Source: Pseudomonadota bacterium (GTDB taxonomy: Bacteria; Pseudomonadota; Gammaproteobacteria; Steroidobacterales; Steroidobacteraceae). Taken from it: a stretch of DNA of 9,041 nt. Location of the stretch: NCBI GenBank assembly GCA_021850555.1, contig JAJZLX010000031.1, positions 1-9,041 of the forward strand, written 5' to 3'. The notes under the pieces were generated by a model. It did not search any database, was not told the DNA's origin, and saw nothing but the letters and a program-made list of their open reading frames with translations. Below, piece after piece: positions 1 through 6,031 of this stretch. Within the stretch, counting starts at the first letter, position 1; every line of letters starts with the position of its first letter. The position numbers and the translations under genes were made by a program.

Positions 1-1
1 C

Positions 2-133
2 GGCAAGCAGACGATCGCGGAGTTCGCAGAGAACGCCGAGATCATCCAGATGCTGACCAGCCTGGGGGTCGATTTCGCCCAGGGCTATGGCGTCGCCCAG
101 CCACAACGCGTGCTCAAGGCGGCGGTTGCCTGA
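2..133 (+). CDS. EAL-domain cyclic-di-GMP phosphodiesterase, C-terminal end (partial)
   Basis: Only the last 43 residues are present; the 5' part lies before the window. The frame reads GKQTIAEFAENAEIIQMLTS, then LGVDFAQGYGVAQP, and ends at a TGA. This matches the last part of EAL domains, where a conserved TIAEFVE-type segment is followed by LGvDyaQGYg..rP near the C-terminus. EAL enzymes hydrolyse cyclic di-GMP to pGpG and often carry sensory, GGDEF or PAS domains upstream, which cannot be seen here. The catalytic EAL residues are outside the window, so activity cannot be judged. A 12-bp GC palindrome (142-153) follows the stop but has no T tract, so I do not call it a terminator. Confidence 0.85.
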   Translation, partial: GKQTIAEFAENAEIIQMLTSLGVDFAQGYGVAQPQRVLKAAVA

Positions 134-239
134 GGAGCCTCCGGGGCGCCCCGCGCTCACGAGGCAGGCGCGGCGGATCGATCCCGGGCTTCGATTCATA
201 TACGTGCAAATACCCAGGCAATCGGCCCAAAACTGCGTC

Positions 240-245
240 TATAAT
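240..245 (+). promoter_or_regulatory. Consensus -10 box (TATAAT) before the Fur-like gene
   Basis: A perfect TATAAT lies at 240-245. Transcription would begin about 7 nt downstream, at 252-253, which is the A of the in-frame ATG at 253. No good -35 hexamer is visible at 16-18 bp spacing, so strength is uncertain and an activator may be needed. If it is real, the mRNA is leaderless or nearly so. Confidence 0.4.
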
Positions 246-252
246 GAATTTC

Positions 253-690
253 ATGGACTCGAACGGGTCTGCGACACCAGAAGTAATCGCGAAACGCTGC
301 CAACGGCGGATGTCCGACTGCGGCATTCGACCGACGGCCCAACGCATGCGCATCGCGACGTTGCTCCTGTCAGAGCCGCAGCATCTCTCGGCGGAACAGA
401 TTCTGGCCTCCCTGCGCACCAGCGGTGCGCGCGTGTCCAAGGCCACCGTGTACAACACCCTCAACCTGTTCGCCTCGCACGGCCTGATCCGCCAGCTGTC
501 GGTGGACGGATCGCGCGCCTGGTTCGATTCGAACGTCGATGCGCATTATCACTTTCATGATCTGGCGAGCGGCGCCCTGATCGATGTGCCGGTTCCCGAG
601 GTCGAGTTCAGACGGCTGCCGCCGACGCCGCCGGGCACCGAGGTCGATGGCATCGACCTGATCATCCGGCTGAGAAGAAAACCATCCTGA
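253..690 (+). CDS. Fur-family transcriptional regulator, Irr-like (lacks structural-zinc cysteines)
   Basis: The protein has about 145 residues, the usual length for the family. Counting from an ATG at 244, it has the G27-IRPTAQRM winged-helix start and the recognition helix VSKATVYNTLNLF (64-76), nearly identical to the Fur consensus. The metal-site segment HYHFH (101-105) sits where Fur has its His-rich motif. Fur family proteins bind DNA as dimers when loaded with a metal or haem. Here the CxxC zinc-knuckle cysteines that normally follow the His motif are replaced by DLASG, and no cysteine occurs after residue 26. This pattern is known from Irr-type members, so haem or iron-status sensing is possible but inferred. 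Start: ATG 244 overlaps a TATAAT box (240-245), so the ATG at 253, at the predicted transcription start, is preferred; ATG 310 is a further alternative. It is followed at 35 bp by a small membrane protein gene. Confidence 0.88.
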   Translation: MDSNGSATPEVIAKRCQRRMSDCGIRPTAQRMRIATLLLSEPQHLSAEQILASLRTSGARVSKATVYNTLNLFASHGLIRQLSVDGSRAWFDSNVDAHYHFHDLASGALIDVPVPEVEFRRLPPTPPGTEVDGIDLIIRLRRKPS

Positions 691-724
691 GGCAACGCAA
701 GGCGCTTATCCGGGGAGGTTGGAC

Positions 725-994
725 GTGTTCATGCACCACTACGGATATGGGGGATTCCCCGGTTTTTGGGGAGTCGGGTGGATTGCTGCCATCATCGCGG
801 TCATCCCCTTCTGGAAGATCTGTACCCGGATAGGCCACTCGCCCTGGCTCAGCCTGCTGATCATCGTGCCCTTCGCCAACCTGATCTTCCTCTACTGGCT
901 GGCGTTCTCGCAGTGGCCCATCCAGCGAGGCGGGGGCGGCTTCATCCCCCCTACAGCCGGCCCTGGCGCCGGCGCTGGCACACCTCCAGGCTAG
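725..994 (+). CDS. Small two-helix membrane protein, unknown function
   Basis: The 89-residue protein starts with a Gly/Tyr/Phe-rich stretch (MHHYGYGGFPGFWG). Two hydrophobic segments follow: WIAAIIAVIPFW (about 19-30) and SLLIIVPFANLIFLYWLAF (about 42-60). The Trp-Pro end of the second helix is followed by a Gly/Pro-rich soluble tail. The short polar loop KICTRIGHSPW between helices is typical of a widespread class of small bacterial inner-membrane proteins with the pattern IPF..I....G.s.WLsLL..iP..N. Their function is not known to me. Start choice: GTG 725 has the purine-rich GGGGAGG at 712-718, 6 nt away; TTG 719 would be too close and ATG 731 too far. It may be cotranscribed with the Fur-like gene 35 bp upstream. 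Confidence 0.72.
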   Translation: MFMHHYGYGGFPGFWGVGWIAAIIAVIPFWKICTRIGHSPWLSLLIIVPFANLIFLYWLAFSQWPIQRGGGGFIPPTAGPGAGAGTPPG

Positions 995-1178
995 CCGTCG
1001 AACCGCTTCGGACCCTGAAGATGCGCGCCTCGCCGGCTCGATAGCCGATTCCGGGCACCTTCTCGGGTATCGATCGGCCTCGACAGGCGCTGAGCGCGAA
1101 GCCCGATACGCGGCGTGCATTCAAGGCCGAGCCTCTCCCCGGGGCTCCCCCGCCACCGCGCCCGAGGCCACTCCCGGG

Positions 1179-1207
1179 GTGACGGCGGCTGCGCCACCCG
1201 ATAGAAT
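1179..1207 (+). promoter_or_regulatory. Sigma70-type promoter of the tRNA-Thr gene
   Basis: The -35 box GTGACG (1179-1184) matches TTGACA at four of six bases, and the -10 box TAGAAT (1202-1207) matches TATAAT at five of six. The spacer is exactly 17 bp. The predicted start (about 1214) lies 6 bp before the mature tRNA, a normal arrangement for a stable RNA gene. GC-rich bases between the -10 box and the tRNA resemble a stringent discriminator. Confidence 0.6.
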
Positions 1208-1219
1208 TCGCCGCCCGGC

Positions 1220-1295
1220 GCCGGGATAGCTCAGCTGGTAGAGCAGCGCATTCGTAATGCGCGGGTCGTAGGTTCGAATCCTATTCCCGGCACCA
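1220..1295 (+). tRNA. tRNA-Thr (anticodon CGT), CCA encoded
   Basis: A complete cloverleaf can be folded by eye. The acceptor arm is GCCGGGA (1220-1226) with TCCCGGC (1285-1291). The D arm is GCTC-AGCTGGTAGA-GAGC. The anticodon stem GCGCA/TGCGC (1246-1250/1258-1262) surrounds loop TTCGTAA with anticodon CGT at 1253-1255. The T arm carries the canonical GGTTCGAATCC, discriminator A is at 1292, and CCA is encoded at 1293-1295. CGT decodes ACG threonine codons. The 3' half of tRNA genes is a classic site for tyrosine-integrase insertion, and the DNA just downstream changes to mobile-element content. Confidence 0.97.
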
Positions 1296-1357
1296 CTTTT
1301 CCAATAAAAATCAAACAATTAGCCGCCACACGAGTTTGCACTACACAGCACGAAACA

Positions 1358-1392
1358 GCACGTTTTGGCACACTGAGTGTGCCAAAACGTGC
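1358..1392. repeat. 35-nt inverted repeat (16-bp perfect arms, 3-nt loop) beside the tRNA
   Basis: The left arm GCACGTTTTGGCACAC (1358-1373) and its exact complement (1377-1392) are separated only by TGA. A second small inverted repeat GCCAAG-AG-CTTGGC overlaps its right end (1391-1404). No T tract follows on either strand, so a simple intrinsic terminator is unlikely. Lying 63 bp from the tRNA 3' end, it may be an integrase or excisionase binding site, a replication signal, or an operator for the genes at 1472 onward. The function is not established. Confidence 0.8.
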
Positions 1393-1436
1393 CAAGAGCT
1401 TGGCGGATAGATGACAGCGCACTGCCCTGGAGTTGC

Positions 1437-1465
1437 TTGACTGTGCTCCACGACGCTGATATCCA
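1437..1465 (+). promoter_or_regulatory. Possible promoter for the coiled-coil/membrane gene pair
   Basis: TTGACT (1437-1442) is followed after 17 bp by TATCCA (1460-1465), a weak -10 box. The predicted start falls at about 1472, the A of the first ATG, so the transcript could be leaderless; no convincing ribosome binding site precedes that ATG. The -10 match is poor, so this is tentative. Confidence 0.3.
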
Positions 1466-1471
1466 GTAGCC

Positions 1472-1714
1472 ATGGCTGAAGTCACCAACGCCCTGATCTA
1501 CGAGACGCTGAAGGCGTTACGCGCCGACATCGCGGCGGTGAAGGCGGACACCGAGGAAATCAAAGAGCGCCTTCGCAGCCACGATGCTTCGATCGGCGAG
1601 CTGCGACGCTCGGATGTGCACCTCTATGACGACCAGGCGCGCCAGCAGGTTGCGATGGACCGTATCGTCCAGCGCATCGAGCGCATCGAGCGGCGGCTGG
1701 AGCTCACCGAGTAG
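1472..1714 (+). CDS. Small coiled-coil protein, unknown function
   Basis: The 80-residue protein is nearly all predicted helix. LIYETLKALRADIAAVKADT and the stretch VAMDRIVQRIERIERRLEL show hydrophobic residues at 3-4 spacing, as in a heptad coiled coil. It is charged, has no cysteine and no membrane segment. Similar short coiled-coil proteins, with an LIYE.LK.i..di start and a RlerIErRLeL end, are common as hypothetical genes in proteobacterial genomes; no biochemical role is known to me. Its stop lies 2 bp before the next ATG, so the two are almost certainly cotranscribed and may interact. Both ATGs are preceded by the same AGTAGCC. Confidence 0.75.
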   Translation: MAEVTNALIYETLKALRADIAAVKADTEEIKERLRSHDASIGELRRSDVHLYDDQARQQVAMDRIVQRIERIERRLELTE

Positions 1715-1716
1715 CC

Positions 1717-2214
1717 ATGACCCAGGTCATCCCATCGAGCGGCGTGCCCGTCGCCCGCCAGTGGACAGCTGCGGCGGCGTGGTCTGCCCGGGCGCGCGAG
1801 GTCCGCGCTGATCCGCTGCGCCGATACGGCCTGCTCACGGTCCTTGCAGTGGTGATGGCGTGCCTCTACTGGGATGCGATGGCAGCGCCGGTCAGCGCCG
1901 GGCTCACGGGCGTCGCTGCGCTCGTCGTGATCTACCTGACCCGCGCCGCGATCGGCACTCTCGGCGCCTGGCGGCGCACCGCGGCGTGCGTCGAGTGGGT
2001 GGAGCGACAGTGGGCATTGATCCACCGCACGCTATCCAGACAATCCCTGCGGGCCGCCGACCGCCTCCTGCTCCTGCTTACTGCCCACGAACTCGCGCTC
2101 GTCACTCTGCGTGAGGCAGATGCTGCGGCGACTACCCGGCTACGCCGGGGCGCGCAAACCCTCACGCTCCTGCCCCGCCTCGATTCCTGCTCTCTGTCCC
2201 TCGCGCGCGGCTGA
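1717..2214 (+). CDS. Hypothetical membrane protein with two N-terminal helices
   Basis: The 165-residue protein is not recognised. After a 40-residue basic N-terminus come two adjacent hydrophobic segments, LLTVLAVVMACLYW (about 39-52) and APVSAGLTGVAALVVIYLTR (about 57-76), a likely helical hairpin. The rest is helical, Arg/Leu-rich and probably cytoplasmic, with LLLLLTAHELALVTLREAD inside it, which could be a buried helix rather than a third membrane span. It starts 2 bp after the coiled-coil gene and no other ATG fits. A strong GC hairpin begins at its stop codon. A membrane partner of the coiled-coil protein is a reasonable guess, not shown. Confidence 0.65.
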   Translation: MTQVIPSSGVPVARQWTAAAAWSARAREVRADPLRRYGLLTVLAVVMACLYWDAMAAPVSAGLTGVAALVVIYLTRAAIGTLGAWRRTAACVEWVERQWALIHRTLSRQSLRAADRLLLLLTAHELALVTLREADAAATTRLRRGAQTLTLLPRLDSCSLSLARG

Positions 2215-2242
2215 CGCGCGCTGATTCCTAGGCGCGCGCGTC
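2213..2242. repeat. GC-rich stem-loop at the stop codon of the membrane protein gene
   Basis: GACGCGCGC (2213-2221) pairs perfectly with GCGCGCGTC (2234-2242) across a 12-nt loop that contains CCTAGG. The stem begins inside the TGA stop. No T run follows, so it is at best a weak or factor-assisted terminator. It could protect the 3' end of the upstream transcript, or be incidental to the GC-rich context. Confidence 0.5.
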
Positions 2243-2268
2243 GCGCCATCCATCCAATGAGTCCTAGG
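2222..2268. promoter_or_regulatory. Pair of TGAkTCCTAGG sites upstream of the HTH-ATPase gene
   Basis: TGATTCCTAGG (2222-2232) and TGAGTCCTAGG (2258-2268) differ at one base and lie 36 bp apart in the short gap before the HTH-containing gene. CTAG is generally scarce in proteobacterial DNA, so two CCTAGG cores so close together suggest binding sites. The obvious candidate ligand is the HTH domain encoded immediately downstream (autoregulation). This is inference. Confidence 0.35.
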
Positions 2269-2320
2269 TCCCCCGGCTGGCCCAATGGCCGCCGGATTGC
2301 TCGTGCGTATTGGACTCGTT

Positions 2321-3952
2321 ATGAAACCAGAATCGTTTGAGACCCTGACCGCCGAAGACATGGCGGCGCTGTTGCACAAGGATGTCACCTCGATCCGCAG
2401 CGATGTGCTGCGCAATCCACGCAGCCTTCCTCCGCTGCTCCGACTGCCCGGCAACCGGCGTCTGTTGTGGAGGAAATGCGATGTTGATGCGTGGCTTGCG
2501 GCACATGTGACCGGAGGCCCTGCTGCGATCTCGCCATGCTCCGCAGACACGCCGCCGCGCCGGCGACGCGGCCGGCCCACCAAGGCGGAGCAGCTTGGGT
2601 GCGCGCTCCGAGGGAGGTGCCGTATGAGCACGAAACGTAAGGTCGGCAAACGGCACGCGACACGCGACCGCGTGCTCTCCACGTTGCTCACCTCGCCCGA
2701 GGGGCGCACGGTCATTGCCACCCTGCTCAGGACAAGGCGTATCAAGCTCGATCAGATCGACGCCGTGTGTCCGCCCGGGTCCTTGCTGGATGCGACGGTT
2801 CATGCTTTGCGTACCTGGACCGATCTGCCGGCGGAAATGGGTGTTGCGGTCGTGCTGGCGCTGGCAGCGGCGCGCATGGCTGAATCCGGCACCGTCGTAT
2901 CGTGGGGCGATGACGGGCAGCGTATCGAGATGGCCTTGTGGATGCTGGTCCTCGGCCCCTCCGGCTCGGGCAAGACCTGGATCAGGTCGATGGTGCTGGA
3001 CGCACTCGGCATACAGCTGAAGGAGCTTGGCGATCCGAAGTCCGGAGCGGCGTACATGGATGCGCTGCGCAAGGCGGGCGGCCGTGCATTTCTCATGAGG
3101 GATGAATACGGCCAAATGATGCGTGATGTTGCCAATGGAGGCCCACTGTCCCCACTGCGGGATTTGCTGCTGCGCACCTACGACCACGAGGACCTCGTGT
3201 GGTCCACGCTCTCGCGCGGTGAGGAGCGTGTGCCGCATCCCGTGCTGACGATCCTCGGCGGCACGGTCGACACGACATGGCACACCTGCGTCGATGCGGC
3301 CATGCTCGCGGACGGCTTGCTGGCTCGACACCTGTTTCTCGTCGCACCACCCATCCAACTGCGCGTCCCGATCTATCCTCGAGATCGGATCATCGCGCAC
3401 ATTCGCGCGGCCGCCGGTGATCTCGGCGAACGACTGACGGCGCCCGCGCAGTACCGCATCACGGTCAGGGCACGGGAGTGGTATGAGGATGTGTGGCGGG
3501 AGCTCGTTGGAGTGCTGGGCAACAGCCTCGACCCGACGTATGTGCGCCGGATCACCTGGTCCACCAGCCGTTACGCGGCGATCTATCACGTCCTCACTGG
3601 TGCCGCTGGCACGGATGTCGGTGTGGAGGCGATGCGCTGGGCATGGAGGATGACGCAACTGCACATCTGCGCGGCGCGCGACGTGCTGGCGCTGTCGGAT
3701 GCCTCATTCGCAGGCAGAGTACTGCGCATGGCTGAGTGGCTGGAGGGATCGGGGATCAAGGATCGAGCGGTGGCCACGCGCGCGCTCTTCATCAGGTACT
3801 CCCGTGACCTGCACTCAGCCAGTGAAGCACGTGCCATCGTGGATATGGTTCTCGCCTCGGCTCCACCGGGGGGCGGAGAAAAATCCGCAGCAAGCGGAAA
3901 AAAGGACTGTTTGCATGCTGTGGCACCGAATGCAAACAAGAAAACTGCTTAG
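2321..3952 (+). CDS. HTH (AlpA-like) domain fused to DUF3987-type P-loop ATPase
   Basis: Numbering is from an upstream in-frame ATG at 2285; ATG 2321 (residue 13) is preferred because the conserved part starts there, but neither has a clear ribosome binding site. Residues 20-75 form a helix-turn-helix module (LTAEDMAALL, IRSDVLRNP, LLWRKCDVDAWLAAHV) like small AlpA/excisionase-type proteins, followed by a basic RRRRGRPTK tail. From M114 the protein resembles DUF3987: Walker A GPSGSGKT at 224-231, Walker B FLMRDEYG with D273-E274, then LTILGGTVDTTW (sensor-like) and ADGLLARHLF. DUF3987 proteins are common in prophages, plasmids and islands, where primase-helicase-like replication roles are assumed. 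A strong internal ribosome binding site precedes M114, so a 442-residue ATPase may also be made alone; ancestrally these were perhaps two genes. A 9-bp inverted repeat (3908-3938) lies within the last codons. Confidence 0.85.
   Translation: MKPESFETLTAEDMAALLHKDVTSIRSDVLRNPRSLPPLLRLPGNRRLLWRKCDVDAWLAAHVTGGPAAISPCSADTPPRRRRGRPTKAEQLGCALRGRCRMSTKRKVGKRHATRDRVLSTLLTSPEGRTVIATLLRTRRIKLDQIDAVCPPGSLLDATVHALRTWTDLPAEMGVAVVLALAAARMAESGTVVSWGDDGQRIEMALWMLVLGPSGSGKTWIRSMVLDALGIQLKELGDPKSGAAYMDALRKAGGRAFLMRDEYGQMMRDVANGGPLSPLRDLLLRTYDHEDLVWSTLSRGEERVPHPVLTILGGTVDTTWHTCVDAAMLADGLLARHLFLVAPPIQLRVPIYPRDRIIAHIRAAAGDLGERLTAPAQYRITVRAREWYEDVWRELVGVLGNSLDPTYVRRITWSTSRYAAIYHVLTGAAGTDVGVEAMRWAWRMTQLHICAARDVLALSDASFAGRVLRMAEWLEGSGIKDRAVATRALFIRYSRDLHSASEARAIVDMVLASAPPGGGEKSAASGKKDCLHAVAPNANKKTA
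2611..2626 (+). promoter_or_regulatory. Strong internal ribosome binding site and ATG inside the HTH-DUF3987 frame
   Basis: AGGGAGGTG (2611-2619) contains GGAGGT, near-perfect complementarity to the 16S rRNA 3' end, 5 nt before an in-frame ATG at 2624. It lies exactly at the junction between the HTH module and the ATPase. This suggests either a second initiation site giving ATPase without HTH, or the vestige of a separate downstream gene whose upstream neighbour lost its stop codon. Confidence 0.6.
3908..3938. repeat. 9-bp inverted repeat at the end of the DUF3987 gene
   Basis: TGTTTGCAT (3908-3916) and ATGCAAACA (3930-3938) pair perfectly over a 13-nt loop. The repeat ends 11 bp before the TAG stop. 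There is no T tract, so termination is doubtful; it may be part of the palindrome-rich region that follows. Confidence 0.55.
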
Positions 3953-4416
3953 GATTCAACCCTCTACACCAACGTTGACCCGTCCGGATGGGGGATACCC
4001 TTAAAACCGAGGGTTGAGATGGGCGATGCGCAGCGCAGGGATGCGCTGCGCGGCACAATGCGGCACGCGATCATGTTTTTTACCGGGAAAGGCCGCCACC
4101 GCAGCAGCTCGCATCGTGCGGCACGACGCAGCAGAAATCCCACAAGCCTATAAAGAGGAGTCTTACGACGAATGTGCAGAAACTGCCCAAACCAACATTG
4201 TGTCAGTATCTGGAAAAATTCAGTGAATTTTCCCCGCTCCCGACGGCGCCCAACGGGACGATGGGGACGTCCTCGCCAGACCGCCATAGAATGCGATCAG
4301 AGCGGCGATTGATCAGAACCGCAGGGAAAGAACTCTCTCCAGCCCTGCGCGCCGTTCCGGGCGCTTGGAGCCGCACTGGGACGGGCGTGACCCGCAGCAG
4401 CAGGAGCCGAATCAAA
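3953..4416. other. Non-coding region rich in inverted repeats between convergent ATPase and relaxase genes
   Basis: No convincing gene lies here. It holds four inverted repeats: GCGCAGCGCA/TGCGCTGCGC with a GGGA loop (4028-4051); TCGTGC-G-GCACGA (4114-4126); AAAATTCA-G-TGAATTTT (4215-4231); and CGCAGGG/CCCTGCG with a 16-nt loop (4320-4349). TGCGGCAC occurs twice. The genes on both sides point into the region, so bidirectional termination is one possible job, although T runs are not placed directly after the GC stems. A replication origin next to the presumed replication ATPase is another. A 46-codon reading frame with a CRNC...C start (4172-4312, plus strand) is present but weakly supported. 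Confidence 0.5.
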
Positions 4417-6003
4417 TCACCGTCCCAAGTCCTGCTCGTCGTCCGGCTCGGGCTCGGGTTCAGAGTTCGGATTGCGGGTCTGGCCGTCCTCGCGCTCGAG
4501 TTGGTCGGCACTGATCCCGGCATGCCGACGTTCTACCGCGTCCCGCGCGGCGTGCCACGCGCCCACGACGCTGCGCTCGCACCCGGCCCGCTGCGCGGCG
4601 TCCAAGGCATGGATCCGCTCGACCCGTGACTTGGGATTCCACCAGCGGGCGAGCTGCGCGGCCGTAGGATCGGGGCGCTTACCGCTATCTGGCAGAGCAG
4701 GAGCTGCGCCCGACGTCGTGACCCGCTCTCCTCCCGTCATGCGCGATCGCTCGTCCTCGACGATCCTGGCGAGGTCGGCATCGACCACCCGCATGCCTTG
4801 GCGAGTCGCCAGTCGCGCCATGCGTTCCCGGAACTCGGCACTGCCGGTCAGTGACACCTCCCCGCCGAACTTCATGGCGGCAATGCGCAGCGCGACATGC
4901 TCGACTTCCCGGCTGTGATCCAGAACCTCGACGCGGGAGCGCATGACGTGCAGTACCTCACGGCCCTGCGAGTCCTTCCAGATGGTCATCCGCGCCACCT
5001 CGTCCCGCTCGCGGGTCAACCGCGCCTTTGCCGCGTTCTCCTGCCCGTCATCTTCGCTCGCGCGGCCTTCGATCCCCGGCCTGCGCTTCCTGCGCCGGCG
5101 CTCGACCTCCTGCCGCGCATGAAGCGCATCGAACGCGGCCTTGAGGCGCTGATACTCGGCCTGCTGCGCCGCGCCGCTCGCCTTCATCGTCTCGCGCAGC
5201 ACTGTGTATTCCACCTTGTTGCCGCGCTCGATTCGCACCCCATACTTATCCCCGATCTCGCGCAACACGGCGAGAGCGTCCGCGTGCGCGGATTTTGCCG
5301 TCTCCCGGTCGCGGATCGCGTCCACCGCAACGGCGTGCGAGGCATCGCGCTCGCGACGTAGCGTGTCCTCGCGGTCGTGGTCTCGCAGCATGCCTTTGCG
5401 CTCGAACTCCCTCATGAGAGCGCGGTACTGCCTCGGGGTCAGGTGGACGCGCTTGGACTCGCGCGCATCGACACCACGCTCGAGGCCGGTGGCGCGCGCG
5501 GTCGCAGTCTGTAGGTCCCTCAATGCCTGCCTGAAGTCGGCGCGCCGACCGCGTTGAATCACGCGGCCTCTCTCGTCCGTACGGTCGATCACCACATGGG
5601 CATGGACATTGCGTATCTGCACCGTCTTACCGTCCGCTGACACCTTTCCCTCGTCCCGGTGAATCTCGCACGCGATCACCTTCTGGCCGCTTGCCTCAAT
5701 GACCGCGATGACGCGCTCCATCTGCTCGCGTAGCTCGGCCTCCGTCGCTTCTGCGGAGAGATTCACGACGCCCTCGTCGAGGGGGCTGTAGTCCTTCGTG
5801 TGCCGTGCCTTCCCGCTTGCGAGCGCCATCTTCGCCCCATAGACCTCTGCGATATTCCCGTCGCGGATAGTGAGATTCGGTAGTCGATGCTGTTCGGGCA
5901 GCAGGTACCCAGGCTTCAACACGCGCCGGTTGTGCAACTCGCACAGCAGCGGCGATGCGACCCGTTTGAGGTTGATGCTGGAGCCTCGCGAACTCTTAGT
6001 CAT
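4417..6003 (-). CDS. Relaxase / mobilization protein (MOBV-like) with C-terminal LPD7 domain
   Basis: The 528-residue protein has the motif order of Mob_Pre-like relaxases: an N-terminal LHNRR (23-27, compare HNxR), then GYLLPEQHRLPN (32-43), a Tyr-containing segment (Y55, Y72), and the metal-binding signature IHRDEG...NVHAHVVID (H115, D117-E118, H134, H136). Relaxases nick the transferred strand at oriT and stay bound to its 5' end during conjugative mobilization. A long helical, charged linker (about 190-340) is followed by a segment VMRSRVEVLD...MKFGGEVSLTGSAEFRERMA (about 353-396) resembling LPD7, a domain found in large plasmid and island proteins. The C-terminus is acidic (SEPEPEPDDE). 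An AGAGG lies 9-10 nt before the ATG. The gene diverges from the operon at 6263; the palindromes between them are the natural oriT candidate. No coupling protein is visible, so transfer would need a helper. Confidence 0.85.
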   Translation of the reverse strand: MTKSSRGSSINLKRVASPLLCELHNRRVLKPGYLLPEQHRLPNLTIRDGNIAEVYGAKMALASGKARHTKDYSPLDEGVVNLSAEATEAELREQMERVIAVIEASGQKVIACEIHRDEGKVSADGKTVQIRNVHAHVVIDRTDERGRVIQRGRRADFRQALRDLQTATARATGLERGVDARESKRVHLTPRQYRALMREFERKGMLRDHDREDTLRRERDASHAVAVDAIRDRETAKSAHADALAVLREIGDKYGVRIERGNKVEYTVLRETMKASGAAQQAEYQRLKAAFDALHARQEVERRRRKRRPGIEGRASEDDGQENAAKARLTRERDEVARMTIWKDSQGREVLHVMRSRVEVLDHSREVEHVALRIAAMKFGGEVSLTGSAEFRERMARLATRQGMRVVDADLARIVEDERSRMTGGERVTTSGAAPALPDSGKRPDPTAAQLARWWNPKSRVERIHALDAAQRAGCERSVVGAWHAARDAVERRHAGISADQLEREDGQTRNPNSEPEPEPDDEQDLGR

Positions 6004-6031
6004 GGGACTTGTCCTCTTGGTCTCCTGGGTC

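Noticed and set aside
142..153. CGGGGC/GCCCCG palindrome after the EAL gene as a terminator
   Set aside because: No loop and no T tract; chance is likely in GC-rich DNA.
662..1120. 152-codon minus-strand frame opposite the small membrane protein
   Set aside because: No motif, skewed composition, and the plus strand carries a well-formed membrane protein with a ribosome binding site.
1231..1488. Minus-strand frame with GIGFEPTTRALRMRCSTS antisense to the tRNA
   Set aside because: This is the well-known false protein produced by translating the antisense strand of a tRNA gene; it has no start context and covers the tRNA.
2264..3664. 466-codon minus-strand frame opposite the DUF3987 gene
   Set aside because: The plus-strand frame has Walker A, Walker B and a coherent family match; the minus frame is His/Arg/Gln-rich without any motif.
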